DNA from: Streptomyces triticagri
GTDB taxonomy: Bacteria > Actinomycetota > Actinomycetes > Streptomycetales > Streptomycetaceae
Direction of reading: 5' to 3'
DNA: 64,000 nt
NCBI RefSeq assembly: GCF_003429565.1
Contig: NZ_QUAK01000051.1
Location: 1-64,000 of the forward strand
The position numbers were made by a program, and so were the translations under genes. Below are positions 8,690-17,008 of this stretch, one piece after another. Position 1 is the stretch's first letter. Each line of letters begins with the position of its first letter. The notes under the pieces were generated by a model. The model did no database searches. It was not told where the DNA came from and worked only from the letters and a program-made list of their open reading frames with translations.

Positions 8690-9856
8690 TCATGCGCTCT
8701 CGTCCGGGGCGTCCGCCGGCGCACCGTCCCAGGGCAGCCGGGCGCGCAGTACGAACGTCCCGTCCTCCGGGCCGTGTTGCAGCTGCCCGCCGGCCAGCGC
8801 GGCGCGCTCGCCGAGCCCGATCAGGCCCTGCCCGGCGCCGGGGATGCCGGCGCCGGAGCCGTCGGCCACGGGATTGGCCACCTCCACCGTCAGGCCCTCG
8901 CCGGGGCCGCCGGACACGGTGACCGTGACCCGCTCGCCGGGGGCGTGCTTGCGGGCGTTGGTCAGGCCCTCTTGGACGACGCGGTACGCGGCGCGCTCGG
9001 CTGCGGCCGCGAGCGTGCCGGTGCCGCACTCCGGGCCGCGGTACGTGACGTCCGCGCCGGCCTCCCGGGACTCGGCGACCAGGCGGTCGATGTCCCGCAG
9101 CGTCGGCTGCGGCCGGCCCGTCCCGCCGGCTCCCCCGACGGACGGCGCCCTCAGCACCCCGATCACCTCGCGCAGGTCCTGCAGCGCCCGGTGCGCGCTG
9201 TCGCGGATCACCCCGGCCGCCTGCCGTACCTCCGCCTTGGACGCGTCCTGATTGAACTCGAGCGCCCCTGCGTGCACGCTCAGCAGCGAGAGCCGGTGGG
9301 CCAGCACATCGTGCATCTCGCGGGCGATCTCCTCGCGGGCCAGGCGACCCGCCTCGGCGGCGGCCCGCTCCTCGACCGAGGCGATCAGCTGCCGGCGCTT
9401 GCGTACGTACAGGCCCCAGCCGATCGAGCCCGCGATCAGCGCGAAGTACGTCAGGGCGGAGCCGGTCCGCGGGTCGTCCGTCTGCGGGTTCCGCGCGAGG
9501 AACAGGACGAACGGCACGGCGACCGCCGCCGAGACCCACGCCGTCGACCGCAGCGGCCGGTGCGCGGCCACGGTGAACATCGCCACCACCGTCGCGCCGC
9601 CCATGAAGTGGAACGGATTCCCCAACACCAGCAGCGCGAGGGCCAGTTGCACGGGCCACCGCCGCCGCAGGAACACCGCGGCACACCCCAGCGCCCCCAC
9701 CACCTGGTCGACGACCAGGGCCTGGCGCGACATGTCCTCGTCGAGATGCACCGAGTCCGCCGAGAGCACCGCGAAGGCGGCCGCGAAGAGAAAGAACCCG
9801 ATATCGGCGTACCAGTCGCGGCGCGTCCGCGGGGTCCGCATGGCAGGGGTCCACAT
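8690..9856 (-). CDS. Sensor histidine kinase, NarL-type (HisKA_3)
   Basis: A 388-residue membrane kinase starting at ATG 9856 (a second ATG lies five codons in). The N-terminal ~150 residues are hydrophobic with about four to five membrane spans (WYADIGFFLFAAAF, AALGCAAVFL). The dimerisation/phosphoacceptor box is REEIAREMHDVLAHRLSLL with His in MHDV, followed by a HATPase region (VVQEGLTNARKHAPG as N-box, then VEVANPVADGSG, GAGQGLIGLGERAAL). It should phosphorylate the response regulator encoded 10 bp downstream, but that gene is damaged, so this kinase may be orphaned. There is no extracellular sensor domain of any size; the signal is probably sensed in the membrane. Confidence 0.93.
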   Translation of the reverse strand: MWTPAMRTPRTRRDWYADIGFFLFAAAFAVLSADSVHLDEDMSRQALVVDQVVGALGCAAVFLRRRWPVQLALALLVLGNPFHFMGGATVVAMFTVAAHRPLRSTAWVSAAVAVPFVLFLARNPQTDDPRTGSALTYFALIAGSIGWGLYVRKRRQLIASVEERAAAEAGRLAREEIAREMHDVLAHRLSLLSVHAGALEFNQDASKAEVRQAAGVIRDSAHRALQDLREVIGVLRAPSVGGAGGTGRPQPTLRDIDRLVAESREAGADVTYRGPECGTGTLAAAAERAAYRVVQEGLTNARKHAPGERVTVTVSGGPGEGLTVEVANPVADGSGAGIPGAGQGLIGLGERAALAGGQLQHGPEDGTFVLRARLPWDGAPADAPDESA

Positions 9857-9991
9857 GGGACGAACCTACGTCCCGCCCGGCCCCCGGGACCGCGCCCGCA
9901 CCCCGGGCCGATACTTTCGGACGACACCCGCCCGCCGACCGTAGACCGATGGACGACAGCGCCCCCGACCTGGCCTTCCTAGCCTGACGGC

Positions 9992-10198
9992 ATGAAAGGC
10001 ATCCTGGGCTTCCTCAGCTTCCTGCTCCTCTTCGGCGGCCTGCAGGGCATCGTCCACGAGGCATTCGACGTCTGGATCCCCTTCATGGGCTTCCTCCGCT
10101 TCCTCTACGCCGACGGCTACGAGATCTTCATCAGCCTCACCCTCCTCGTCCTCGGCGCGGCGCTCGCCGCGGCGGCGTCCAGGGCGCCTGCTTCCTGA
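9992..10198 (+). CDS. Small integral membrane protein, unknown function
   Basis: A 68-residue protein with two hydrophobic helices (GILGFLSFLLLFGGLQGIV and FISLTLLVLGAALAAAA) joined by a polar aromatic-rich link (HEAFDVWIPFMGFLRFLYADGYE). ATG start at 9992; no strong Shine-Dalgarno is seen just upstream. It is divergent from the sensor kinase at 8690-9856. No family was recognised. High GC at third positions supports it as a coding gene. Confidence 0.65.
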   Translation: MKGILGFLSFLLLFGGLQGIVHEAFDVWIPFMGFLRFLYADGYEIFISLTLLVLGAALAAAASRAPAS

Positions 10199-10281
10199 CG
10201 GCCGGGGGCGGGCTGCTGGGCGTGATTGCCGCTCCCGCGCGGGGTGTGAGACCTTGGTGGGGAGCCCCCGACCAGGGGCTT

Positions 10282-10324
10282 CCGGACGAGGGGTGCCGTA
10301 CCCGGTGTGCGACAAGACGGCCCG
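10282..10324 (+). promoter_or_regulatory. Guanidine-III (ykkC-III) riboswitch
   Basis: The segment reads ccggacgaggggtgccgtac then ccggtgtgcgacaagacggc, matching the guanidine-III consensus (CCGGACGAGG, GCCGUACCCGG, GACAAGACGGC). CCGG at 10282 pairs with CCGG at 10301-10304 region to form P1, and GCCGT pairs with ACGG downstream to form the pseudoknot. It ends two bases before the GGAGG ribosome site of the SMR gene, so guanidinium binding probably controls access to that site. The following gene is the expected exporter type. Confidence 0.9.
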
Positions 10325-10336
10325 TGGAGGGCTGTC

Positions 10337-10651
10337 ATGGCATGGCTGATTCTTACTCTGTCCGGACTCATGGAAGCGGTGTGGGCCACCGCGCTCGGCA
10401 AGTCCGAGGGGTTCTCGCGGCTCGGGCCGTCCCTGGTCTTCGTCGCCGGCCTCGGCGCGAGCATGGCCGGACTCGCCTACGCGATGCGTGATCTGCCGGT
10501 CGGTACGGCGTACGCGGTGTGGGTCGGCATCGGAGCGGTGCTCACCATCGTGTACGCGATGGCCACGGGGTCGGAGGCGGCCTCCCCGCTGAAGATCCTC
10601 TTCCTGACCCTGATCGTCGCCAGCGTCATCGGCCTGAAGCTCGCCCACTGA
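10337..10651 (+). CDS. sugE: SMR-family guanidinium exporter (Gdx/SugE type)
   Basis: A 104-residue four-helix membrane protein typical of small multidrug resistance transporters. The N-terminal helix holds the essential membrane glutamate (LSGLMEAVWATALGKSEGF), and later helices read LPVGTAYAVWVGIGAVLTIV and LFLTLIVASVIGLKLAH. ATG at 10337 follows GGAGG at 10326-10330. The guanidine-III riboswitch directly upstream indicates the physiological job is proton-coupled export of guanidinium, the role established for Gdx-subtype SMR proteins, rather than broad drug efflux. It functions as an antiparallel dimer in the cell membrane in characterised relatives. Confidence 0.92.
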   Translation: MAWLILTLSGLMEAVWATALGKSEGFSRLGPSLVFVAGLGASMAGLAYAMRDLPVGTAYAVWVGIGAVLTIVYAMATGSEAASPLKILFLTLIVASVIGLKLAH

Positions 10652-10684
10652 GGCCCCGGGCCGCGGCGGCCTAACATCGGCCCC

Positions 10685-11575
10685 GTGATCCACGTTCCGG
10701 AAGAATTCGCTGCGGCGCAGGTCAAGTACAACGGGGACGCGGGGCGGGCGTTCGTCCGGCAACTTCCTCTGCAAGCACGGGAGTTCTGCGAGCGGTGGGG
10801 GCTGCGGGTGACCGGGCCCGCGATGCACGGGGTCGCCGCGCTCGTGCTGCCGGTGGTGCGGGCGGACGGGAGTCGTGCCGCGCTGAAGTTGCAGGTGCTC
10901 GACGCGGAGAGCGAGGGGGAGCCGGTCGCGCTGCGCCGGTGGGGCGGTGACGGTGCGGTCCGGCTCCTCGCGCACGACGCACCCACCAACACCCTGCTCC
11001 TGGAACGGCTCGACGAGACCCGTCACCTCTCCGCGCTCGACGACTCCCGCGACGCCGTCCGTATCCTCGCCGAACTGCTCGCCCGGCTCACCGCCGTACC
11101 CGCACCGCCGGGACTGCGCACCCTCGGCGCCGCGGCCCGCGGCATGCAGGAGCGGCTGCCCGCCGCGCTCGCGCGGGTCGCCGACCGCGAGGCCCGCGCG
11201 GTGATCGCCGACTGCGCGGCCGCCGTACGGGAGGTCGCGGACGAACCCGGCGACCGGCTGCTGCACTGGGATCTGCACTACGACAACGTGCTCGCCGCCG
11301 ACCGCGAGCCGTGGCTCGCCATCGACCCCAAGCCGCTCGCCGGAGACCCCGGATTCGACCTGATGCCGGCGCTCGCCAATGATTTCTCGCTCTCCGAGGT
11401 CCGGTGGCGTTTCGACTTGATGACCGAGACTCTCGGGCTCGACCGTGAGCGTGCCAAGGCCTGGACTCTCGGCCGCGCCCTGCAGAACCTTCTCTGGAAC
11501 ATCGAGGACGAAGACCCGCTGGATACGGAGCAATTGGCGATCGCCCGAATGTTCCTCGGCCGATGGGGCAGTTGA
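10685..11575 (+). CDS. APH(6)/hydroxyurea-type antibiotic phosphotransferase
   Basis: A 296-residue kinase-fold protein starting at GTG 10685. The catalytic loop is LLHWDLHYDNVLAA (residues ~197-210) and the metal-binding motif AIDPKPLAGDPGFDLMP follows. These are the signatures of the aminoglycoside 6-phosphotransferase / hydroxyurea kinase family (APH_6_hur), whose members use ATP to phosphorylate streptomycin or hydroxyurea in the cytoplasm. It starts 33 bp after the SMR gene, so co-transcription with guanidinium export is possible. Streptomycin contains guanidino groups, but a functional link is only speculation. No biosynthetic genes are near, so it may be a stand-alone resistance or detoxification gene. 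Confidence 0.88.
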   Translation: MIHVPEEFAAAQVKYNGDAGRAFVRQLPLQAREFCERWGLRVTGPAMHGVAALVLPVVRADGSRAALKLQVLDAESEGEPVALRRWGGDGAVRLLAHDAPTNTLLLERLDETRHLSALDDSRDAVRILAELLARLTAVPAPPGLRTLGAAARGMQERLPAALARVADREARAVIADCAAAVREVADEPGDRLLHWDLHYDNVLAADREPWLAIDPKPLAGDPGFDLMPALANDFSLSEVRWRFDLMTETLGLDRERAKAWTLGRALQNLLWNIEDEDPLDTEQLAIARMFLGRWGS

Positions 11576-11683
11576 GTCGTAGCGTGCCTGGAGTGGTCGC
11601 TGGTAGCGTCCCGGGCGCACGACCGTAATAGCCGTAAGAACTGCAATGACCAGGCAGTTCCGGGAAGTTGGGGGAACAACTTC

Positions 11684-12220
11684 GTGAAGATGCGCAACAA
11701 AGCGATGTCCGTGATGATTGCCTGCGCCTTGACGGGGGTGGCGGGCGGTACCGCACAGGCGGCTTCGTCGCCCGGCGCCTCGTCCGGCGAGGGGAATGCG
11801 ATATCCGCATCAGCGCGGTCGAATGCCGCGGGGGATCCCCAGGCGCAGGCGGGCGCGGACGAGATCTGTGCCGTCCTCGGCATCGGCAGCGGCGCGGCCG
11901 GCCTGACGAAGGCCCTGGCCAAGGGCGCCTCGTGGGTCGGTATCGGCGCCAGCATCGGGTGCTACGCCTACACCAAGGCGAAGGAGGCGACGCCCGCGCA
12001 GAAGCGGGCCGCCATGCTCAAGTCGTACAAGAAGTACCAGGCCATGAGCGCACTGAAGAAGCTCGACGCACTCGGCTACTACTGCCGCAAGGAAGGCGGA
12101 GGCGGCGGTGGCGGGACGGACGTCGCCCCGGCGAATTCCGCCTCTGTCGGAACGATGGCCGGATGGCGCACCATCACCATGAAGGGCGTCAAGTACAGCT
12201 GCACCGCAATCAGGGACTGA
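11684..12220 (+). CDS. Secreted protein, unknown function
   Basis: A 178-residue protein starting at GTG 11684. It has a Sec signal peptide (MRNKAMSVMIACALTGVAGG, cleaved near AQA-A). The mature part has a serine/alanine linker, a hydrophobic glycine-rich stretch (AVLGIGSGAAGLTKALAKG, WVGIGASIGCYAY) and four cysteines (ICAV, IGCY, YYCRK, YSCTA) that could form two disulfides, plus a seven-glycine run before the last 40 residues. No family was recognised. It is followed 7 bp later by a small membrane-protein gene, and the pair ends at a strong terminator. Confidence 0.75.
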   Translation: MKMRNKAMSVMIACALTGVAGGTAQAASSPGASSGEGNAISASARSNAAGDPQAQAGADEICAVLGIGSGAAGLTKALAKGASWVGIGASIGCYAYTKAKEATPAQKRAAMLKSYKKYQAMSALKKLDALGYYCRKEGGGGGGGTDVAPANSASVGTMAGWRTITMKGVKYSCTAIRD

Positions 12221-12227
12221 GGAAATC

Positions 12228-12422
12228 ATGGCGAGCCGTGGACCGGGAGATGGAGAGCGAACGCTGTTCGCCGTCGCGCTGGTCGTGGTCAGTCTCCTGT
12301 GGATGACACAGGGATTGGCCGCATGGGCAACCGTATTGTGCGTCGTCGGCGCTGTCGCCGGAGCGGTGGGAATTGTCCACTTCGGCCGGCGCTACATGCG
12401 CCTGCGGGGCAATTCACACTGA
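12228..12422 (+). CDS. Small membrane protein, unknown function
   Basis: A 64-residue protein with two hydrophobic helices (LFAVALVVVSLLWMTQGLA and ATVLCVVGAVAGAVGIVHFG) and a basic C-terminal end. ATG at 12228; the ribosome site GAGGAA overlaps the stop of the upstream secreted-protein gene, so the two are probably co-translated. No family was recognised. A perfect inverted repeat 40 bp downstream ends the transcript. Confidence 0.65.
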   Translation: MASRGPGDGERTLFAVALVVVSLLWMTQGLAAWATVLCVVGAVAGAVGIVHFGRRYMRLRGNSH

Positions 12423-12462
12423 GTCGCATCCGGTGACCGAACTGCCACACAGAAGCACAAGG

Positions 12463-12490
12463 GCCGCCCGCAGCCTCGGCTGCGGGCGGC
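12463..12490 (+). terminator. Strong hairpin terminator
   Basis: Perfect 13-bp inverted repeat (gccgcccgcagcc with ggctgcgggcggc) with almost no loop. There is no U-tract, as is usual for Streptomyces terminators. It closes the 11684-12422 pair. Confidence 0.85.
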
Positions 12491-12550
12491 GCTCCTGTAT
12501 CGCGTTCCGACTGCTGCCCGACGATCTCCAGGCCGGCGCCGCGTATTGAC

Positions 12551-12806
12551 GTGCCGGGCATGATCCGTACCGCGGTTGCCGCAGATGTCGCCGAGATTCA
12601 CGCCATGATCTGTGAACTGGCCGAGCACGAGAAGTCGTTGGACGAGGTCAGGGCCACTCCCGAGCAGTTGAGTGCGGCGCTGTTCGGGGAGCGGCCCGCC
12701 GCGTATGCGCACCGAATCGCTGGGCGCCCGGCCGCAGGACGAGTGGCAGGTGTACCGGCTGACGGATGACGCGCTCGCGGAGCTCGGGAAGCAGCGGGCC
12801 GCCTGA
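12551..12806 (+). pseudogene. GNAT acetyltransferase pseudogene, middle deleted
   Basis: The N-terminus is a normal diamine-type GNAT (MIRTAVAADVAEIHAMICEL, then EQLSAALFGERPAAYAH) starting at GTG 12551 or ATG 12560. At about 12713 it jumps, in another frame, to a typical GNAT C-terminus (ESLGARPQDEWQVYRLTDDA then LAELGKQRAA, stop 12804-12806). About 80-90 residues, including the acetyl-CoA-binding R-x-x-G-x-G/A loop, are missing and the two parts are out of frame. The result cannot be an active acetyltransferase. The short window between parts suggests a single deletion rather than an insertion. Confidence 0.88.
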
Positions 12807-12816
12807 GGCGGGCCGT

Positions 12817-13821
12817 TCAGGGTTCCAGGACGACCTTGCCGGTCGTGCCCCGGTTCTCCAGGGCCCGGTGCGCCGCGGCGGCCTCGGCGAGCGGGAAGCG
12901 CTGGACGGCGGGGCGCAGGATGCCGTCGGCGGCCGCCGCGAGGGTGGCCAGTTCCAGGGTGCGGACGGGGTTGTCGCCGCCCGCCTTCGCCAGCATCGGC
13001 GGGCCGAGCACCTCGGTCTGGGTGATCTTGCGGCGGTCCAGTTCTTCCTGCGGGAGCAGCAGGGCCTCGCCGGTCTGTACGCCCTCGGCGGACCAGCCGA
13101 AGACGAGGTGCTCGCCGCCCGGACCGAGCAGGTCGAGGCAGGCGCGGGTGACGTCGCCGCCGACGCCGTCGAAGAGGACGGTGGCGTGGCGTTCGCCGAG
13201 GAAGGCGCGTACCTCGTCCGGCCAGCCGGGCTGCGTGTAGTCGACGGCCAGGTCGGCGCCGTTCGCACGGACCGCGGCGACCTTCGCGGGTCCGCCCGCG
13301 AGCCCGACGACGGTGGCGCCCGCGTGCTTGGCGTACTGCACGAGCAGGGTGCCGATGCCGCCCGCCGCGGCGGGGATCAGGGCCACCGAGTCGGGGGTGA
13401 GCTCGGCGAACTTCAGGATCCCCGTCGTCGTACGGCCCGTGCCGATCAGGGCGACGGCCTCGGCGGCGTCGAGGGACTCGGGAATCTCGTGCAGGCGGTC
13501 CGCCTCGGTGACGACGAGCTCGGCATAGCCGCCGGGCTTGAAGCCGATGTGTGCCACGACCCGGCGGCCGAGCCAGGCCGGATCGGTGCCTTCGCCGACC
13601 GAATCCACCGTGCCGGCGACCTCGCGGCCGGGGATCGTGGGCAGCGGCGTCGGCTCGGGCGCGGGTCCCTGCATGCCCTCGCGGAGCGCGGCGTCGAGCA
13701 GGTGCACGCCGGCGGCCGCGACGGCGATACGGACCTGGCCGGGGCCCGGCACGGGGTCCTCGACCTGCTCGTGCAGCAGATTCTCGGCCGGGCCGTACGA
13801 GTGCAGACGGATGGCGTACAC
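12817..13821 (-). CDS. Zinc-type alcohol dehydrogenase-like quinone oxidoreductase (MDR superfamily)
   Basis: A 334-residue NADPH-dependent medium-chain reductase. GTG at 13821 has a GAGGAG ribosome site upstream and gives the family's normal N-terminus (MYAIRLHSYGPAENLLHEQV). Motifs: the PTIPGREVAGTVDSVGEGT groove, GTGRTTTGILKFAELT, and the Rossmann nucleotide site LIPAAAGGIGTLLVQYAKHA. No structural-zinc cysteine lobe is seen, so it belongs to the zinc-free quinone-oxidoreductase branch. It ends 10 bp from the GNAT remnant, convergently, and lies 142 bp downstream of an FAD oxidoreductase on the same strand. Substrate is probably a quinone or enone. Confidence 0.9.
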   Translation of the reverse strand: MYAIRLHSYGPAENLLHEQVEDPVPGPGQVRIAVAAAGVHLLDAALREGMQGPAPEPTPLPTIPGREVAGTVDSVGEGTDPAWLGRRVVAHIGFKPGGYAELVVTEADRLHEIPESLDAAEAVALIGTGRTTTGILKFAELTPDSVALIPAAAGGIGTLLVQYAKHAGATVVGLAGGPAKVAAVRANGADLAVDYTQPGWPDEVRAFLGERHATVLFDGVGGDVTRACLDLLGPGGEHLVFGWSAEGVQTGEALLLPQEELDRRKITQTEVLGPPMLAKAGGDNPVRTLELATLAAAADGILRPAVQRFPLAEAAAAHRALENRGTTGKVVLEP

Positions 13822-13963
13822 GGTGACTCCTCGAAGTCGACGTCGAGCTCGGTATCGGGGCGGCGGGCCGGACACGGGGTCCGGCCGCGAGACCGAGCCT
13901 CGTACCTCAAGTGCGATTGAGGTCAAGGAGTGGCCGAGGCGGGACCACGGGCACCGGACCCGA

Positions 13964-15127
13964 TCAGCTCGTGCGTACCTCCCGTTTGGCTGCCGACAGG
14001 GCCAGTTCGGCGGCCTGCAGGGCGCTGGTGAAGGAGACCTCGGACAGGACGCCCGGGGCCGCGACCTGGTCGCCGGCCAGGAAGACGCCGTTCCCGCGGT
14101 CGATGGCCGGGCGGTCGCGCCAGGTCGTGCCGGGCGGGTCGACGGCGCCGGTGCGGCCGTTCGCGACGGCGTCCCGGCGCCAGGCCGTGCGCTCGCGCCA
14201 GCCGGGGAAGCCCAGGTCGAGGAGGGGCTCGGCGCGGCGGAGCCCGTCGGCCTTGGACTCGTCGGGCGCGATCGGGATCTGGCCCTGCAGGAGCTGCTCG
14301 CCGGCCGGTGCGAGCGTCGGGTCGGCGGCGCTGAAGCGCTCGATCCAGCCCGGCGCGTCCAGGTCGGAGACGACGAAGGAATCGCCGCCACGCGCGCGTA
14401 GCGACAGATCCACGAGCGCCGTGCGGCCGCTGGTCCAGCGCAGGGTGTCGTCGGCGAGGAGGCGGCGGGCGGTCTCCAGATGTGTGGCAACAATGACGGG
14501 CCCGTCCTCGGGCAGCCGGTCGACGCGCGCCGAGGTCTCCACCCGTACGCCGAGCGTCCAGGCCCGGTCCGCGAGACGCTCAAGGAACGAACTCCAGCCC
14601 CCGCGCGGGTAGTGCGCCTCCGGCGGCAGCTTCGCGGCCCGGCGCAGCCGCTCCTGCACGAAGGCCGCGGACAACGAGCCGGGGTCGTGGTGGAACACCG
14701 CGACGGCCACGAAGTGCGCCGCGGCCACGGCCCCTTCCTCACCCACCAGACCGGACGCCCAGCTGTGGAAGTCCTGGTCCACGGGCGCGCGGGTGGCGGG
14801 ATGCCGGAGCAGCCGCAGCATCGCGAACGGGGGCGTGCGCCGCAGCCGGCCGCCGTGCCGCAGCCGGAAGCGGGTGCCCTCGAGCGGCGGTACCGGCGCC
14901 AGCGGGCCGATCAGGTCGCGCTTGTGAAGCCAGGTCCAGTGCGGGCCGCCGTTGTAGAGCGCGTGCGGCCCCTCGTTGGTGCGGTACGGGCCCGCCTGCG
15001 AGGTGCGGCCGCGGCCGCCCAGGGTGTGATGGCTCTCGTAAAGGGTGACCCGGGCACCCGCTTCGGCGGCCGTGACGGCCGCCGTGAGCCCGGCGAAACC
15101 GCCGCCGATGACGGTGATGCGGTGCAT
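13964..15127 (-). CDS. FAD-dependent oxidoreductase, phytoene-desaturase/amine-oxidase type
   Basis: A 387-residue flavoprotein starting at ATG 15127. The first residues are the FAD-binding Rossmann motif (ITVIGGGFAGLTAAVTAAEA) followed by LYESHHTLGGRGRTS, typical of the NAD(P)-binding_8 / phytoene desaturase-like family. A C-terminal flavin-contact motif is visible (RGNGVFLAGDQVAAPGVLSE). Members oxidise polyprenoid or amine substrates; here there are no carotenoid genes nearby and the protein is shorter than CrtI (~490 residues), so a small-molecule substrate is more likely. It may be transcribed with the quinone oxidoreductase downstream. Confidence 0.85.
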   Translation of the reverse strand: MHRITVIGGGFAGLTAAVTAAEAGARVTLYESHHTLGGRGRTSQAGPYRTNEGPHALYNGGPHWTWLHKRDLIGPLAPVPPLEGTRFRLRHGGRLRRTPPFAMLRLLRHPATRAPVDQDFHSWASGLVGEEGAVAAAHFVAVAVFHHDPGSLSAAFVQERLRRAAKLPPEAHYPRGGWSSFLERLADRAWTLGVRVETSARVDRLPEDGPVIVATHLETARRLLADDTLRWTSGRTALVDLSLRARGGDSFVVSDLDAPGWIERFSAADPTLAPAGEQLLQGQIPIAPDESKADGLRRAEPLLDLGFPGWRERTAWRRDAVANGRTGAVDPPGTTWRDRPAIDRGNGVFLAGDQVAAPGVLSEVSFTSALQAAELALSAAKREVRTS

Positions 15128-15325
15128 TCTGCGCTCCTAGCGGTCGCTCGTTGGCGTACGGACGCCTGGCCGTTGTACGAGACGCCCGGCCGATGCCCGG
15201 GGACACCCGGAGGACGTACGGGCATGCCCCGATGACGTACGGAACGGCGTACGGAGATGTGACGGGCGAAGGGGGTGCGGATGTGACACGGGCCGGCCGG
15301 GCGGCGAGGACGGCGGGCGGCGGGG

Positions 15326-15832
15326 TCAGCCGAAGATGGCGGTGGGATCGCCGGTGTACCAGGTGTTGTCGATGCGCAGGCGGCGGATGAGCCAGCGGTC
15401 GCCGTCGCGGACCAGGTCCACGTCGTAGGGGTTCTTCAGGAGTGCGTGCGTACGGCGGTCGGCTACGAGCAGGTGCTGGGCCTCGACCAGGGCGGTGAGC
15501 CGTGCGGTGTCACCGTCGATGGAGATCCGCGGGTTGGTGACCTGGTGGGTGGTGTCCACCCGGCCGGTGAACATGGCCAGGATGGTGGTGACGATCGTGT
15601 CGCGCCCGACCATCAGCGGCGGCTCCGCGCCCCAGCGGGCGGCGGCCGGACGGAAGTCCAGCTCGGCGTCGGCCGTGAAGGCCGAGGCGAACAGCTCCCG
15701 GTCCTCGAGGTCCTGGCCCAGGGCGAAGCGGAGCAGCGCGTCGGTGATCTCCGTACGGTCCCGGAGCTCGGCGAGGGCCGCGGCCGGGGCGTCGGCGGGG
15801 GTCGTCAGGGCGCGGTCGAGCGTGACGTACAT
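15326..15832 (-). CDS. SnoaL/NTF2-like domain protein
   Basis: A 168-residue protein with the cone-shaped NTF2-like fold of the SnoaL_4 group: ELRDRTEITDALLRFALGQD, then FASAFTADAELDFRP, TTHQVTNPRISIDGDTARLT and the C-terminal YDVDLVRDGDRWLIRRLRID. Such proteins are small cyclases, isomerases or dehydratases, or bind small ligands, usually in the cytoplasm. It is divergent from the LysR regulator 204 bp away, a usual arrangement for a regulator and its target. Actual reaction unknown. Confidence 0.85.
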   Translation of the reverse strand: MYVTLDRALTTPADAPAAALAELRDRTEITDALLRFALGQDLEDRELFASAFTADAELDFRPAAARWGAEPPLMVGRDTIVTTILAMFTGRVDTTHQVTNPRISIDGDTARLTALVEAQHLLVADRRTHALLKNPYDVDLVRDGDRWLIRRLRIDNTWYTGDPTAIFG

Positions 15833-15975
15833 GATGGTCTCCTGTGCAGGTCGGGTGCGGTCGGGCCGGTTCAGTTCGGGTCGGGCTGCGGTCCGGGCGG
15901 CCCGTACCTCCGTGTCCGGTGACGATCATGCTGGGAGCCCGAGGGGCCATCAACGCGCACCTGCGCAACGGTCGT

Positions 15976-16021
15976 GAAGCCCCGCTCAACGATCGAAGGA
16001 AGCCCCGCTCAACGATCGAAG
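15976..16021. repeat. 23-bp perfect tandem repeat in the SnoaL-LysR intergenic region
   Basis: Two identical 23-bp units (15976-15998 and 15999-16021), each beginning gaagccccgctcaacgatcg. The second copy ends at the ribosome site of the LysR gene. It could be a duplicated regulator-binding site or a simple slippage product. Confidence 0.92.
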
Positions 16022-16036
16022 GAGGAGGTGGACGGC

Positions 16037-16924
16037 GTGCTGGAGCGGCACGAGCTGGACGCGTTCCTGACGCTCGCCGAGGAGCTGCACTTCGGCCGGA
16101 CGGCCGAGCGGCTGCACGTCTCCACGGCCCGGGTCAGCCAGACCATCGCGAAACTGGAGCGGCGGATCGGTGTCCCGCTGTTCCACCGCACCAGCCGGCG
16201 GGTCGAACTCACGCCGGTGGGACGGCAGTTGGAAGAGGAGCTGCGGCCTGCCCGGTCGCTGATCACCGACGCCGTCGAGCGGGCCGTGGACGCCGGACGC
16301 GGGGTGACCGGGCTGCTGCGGGTGGCCTTCACCGGGCCGGCGGCGGGCCAGCTCCTGGTCGGCGCCACCCAGGTGTTCCGCGAACGGCACCCCGACTGCG
16401 AGGTCCGGATCAGCGAGGCGCGCCTGGCGGACGTGCTGCCGTGGCTGCGTGCCGGCGAGGCCGACATGGCGCTGACCTGTCTTCCGATGCGGGAGGCGGG
16501 CATCGTGACGGGGCCCGTCCTGGTGCGTGAGGCGCGGATGCTCGCGGTGCCCGTCGGGCATCCCTTCGCCCGGCGGGCGACCGTCTCGGTCGAGGATCTG
16601 GCCCGGGTCACCGTGCTGCAGCTGCCCGAGGCGCTGCCGAGGTCTCTGCGCGAGGACTGTACGCCGCCGCGCACACCCGCAGGCCGGACCGTCACGCCCG
16701 GCCCGTCGGCGATGACCCTCAACGAGATGCTGACGCTCGTCGGCGCGGGCGAAGGCGTCTGCGCCGTCGGTGCGCATGCGCGGCGCTACTTCGCGCGGCC
16801 GGACGTCGCCTACGTGCCCTTCGCGGACGCCGAACCGGTGGAGTGGGGTCTCGTCCGGCTCGAGGGCGGTGCGTCGGCGCGGGTGCGGGCCTTCGGCGAG
16901 GCGGCGCTGAGTCTGGTCGAGTGA
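16037..16924 (+). CDS. LysR-family transcriptional regulator
   Basis: A 295-residue LysR protein. GTG 16037 is preferred (MLERHELDAFLTLAEELHFG) because GGAGGAGG at 16021-16027 is well placed; GTG 16028 is an alternative. The winged HTH reads AERLHVSTARVSQTIAKLER, and GVPLFHRTSRRVELTPVG follows. The effector domain begins near GLLRVAFTGPAAGQLL. It is divergent from the SnoaL-like gene and probably regulates it, with the tandem repeat in between as a candidate operator. The effector is not known. Confidence 0.92.
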   Translation: MLERHELDAFLTLAEELHFGRTAERLHVSTARVSQTIAKLERRIGVPLFHRTSRRVELTPVGRQLEEELRPARSLITDAVERAVDAGRGVTGLLRVAFTGPAAGQLLVGATQVFRERHPDCEVRISEARLADVLPWLRAGEADMALTCLPMREAGIVTGPVLVREARMLAVPVGHPFARRATVSVEDLARVTVLQLPEALPRSLREDCTPPRTPAGRTVTPGPSAMTLNEMLTLVGAGEGVCAVGAHARRYFARPDVAYVPFADAEPVEWGLVRLEGGASARVRAFGEAALSLVE

Positions 16925-17008
16925 CCCGGACCGGACCGGCCCGGTGCACGCCTTCGTCGGCGGTCCGTCGCGGTCCGTTGCGGTCCGTTGTCAGTGGTGG
17001 GGTTCAAG

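Noticed and set aside
8119..8724. 201-residue intact response regulator
   Set aside because: The last ~40 residues are out of frame; the true HTH is in another frame after a 26-bp duplication, so it is called a pseudogene.
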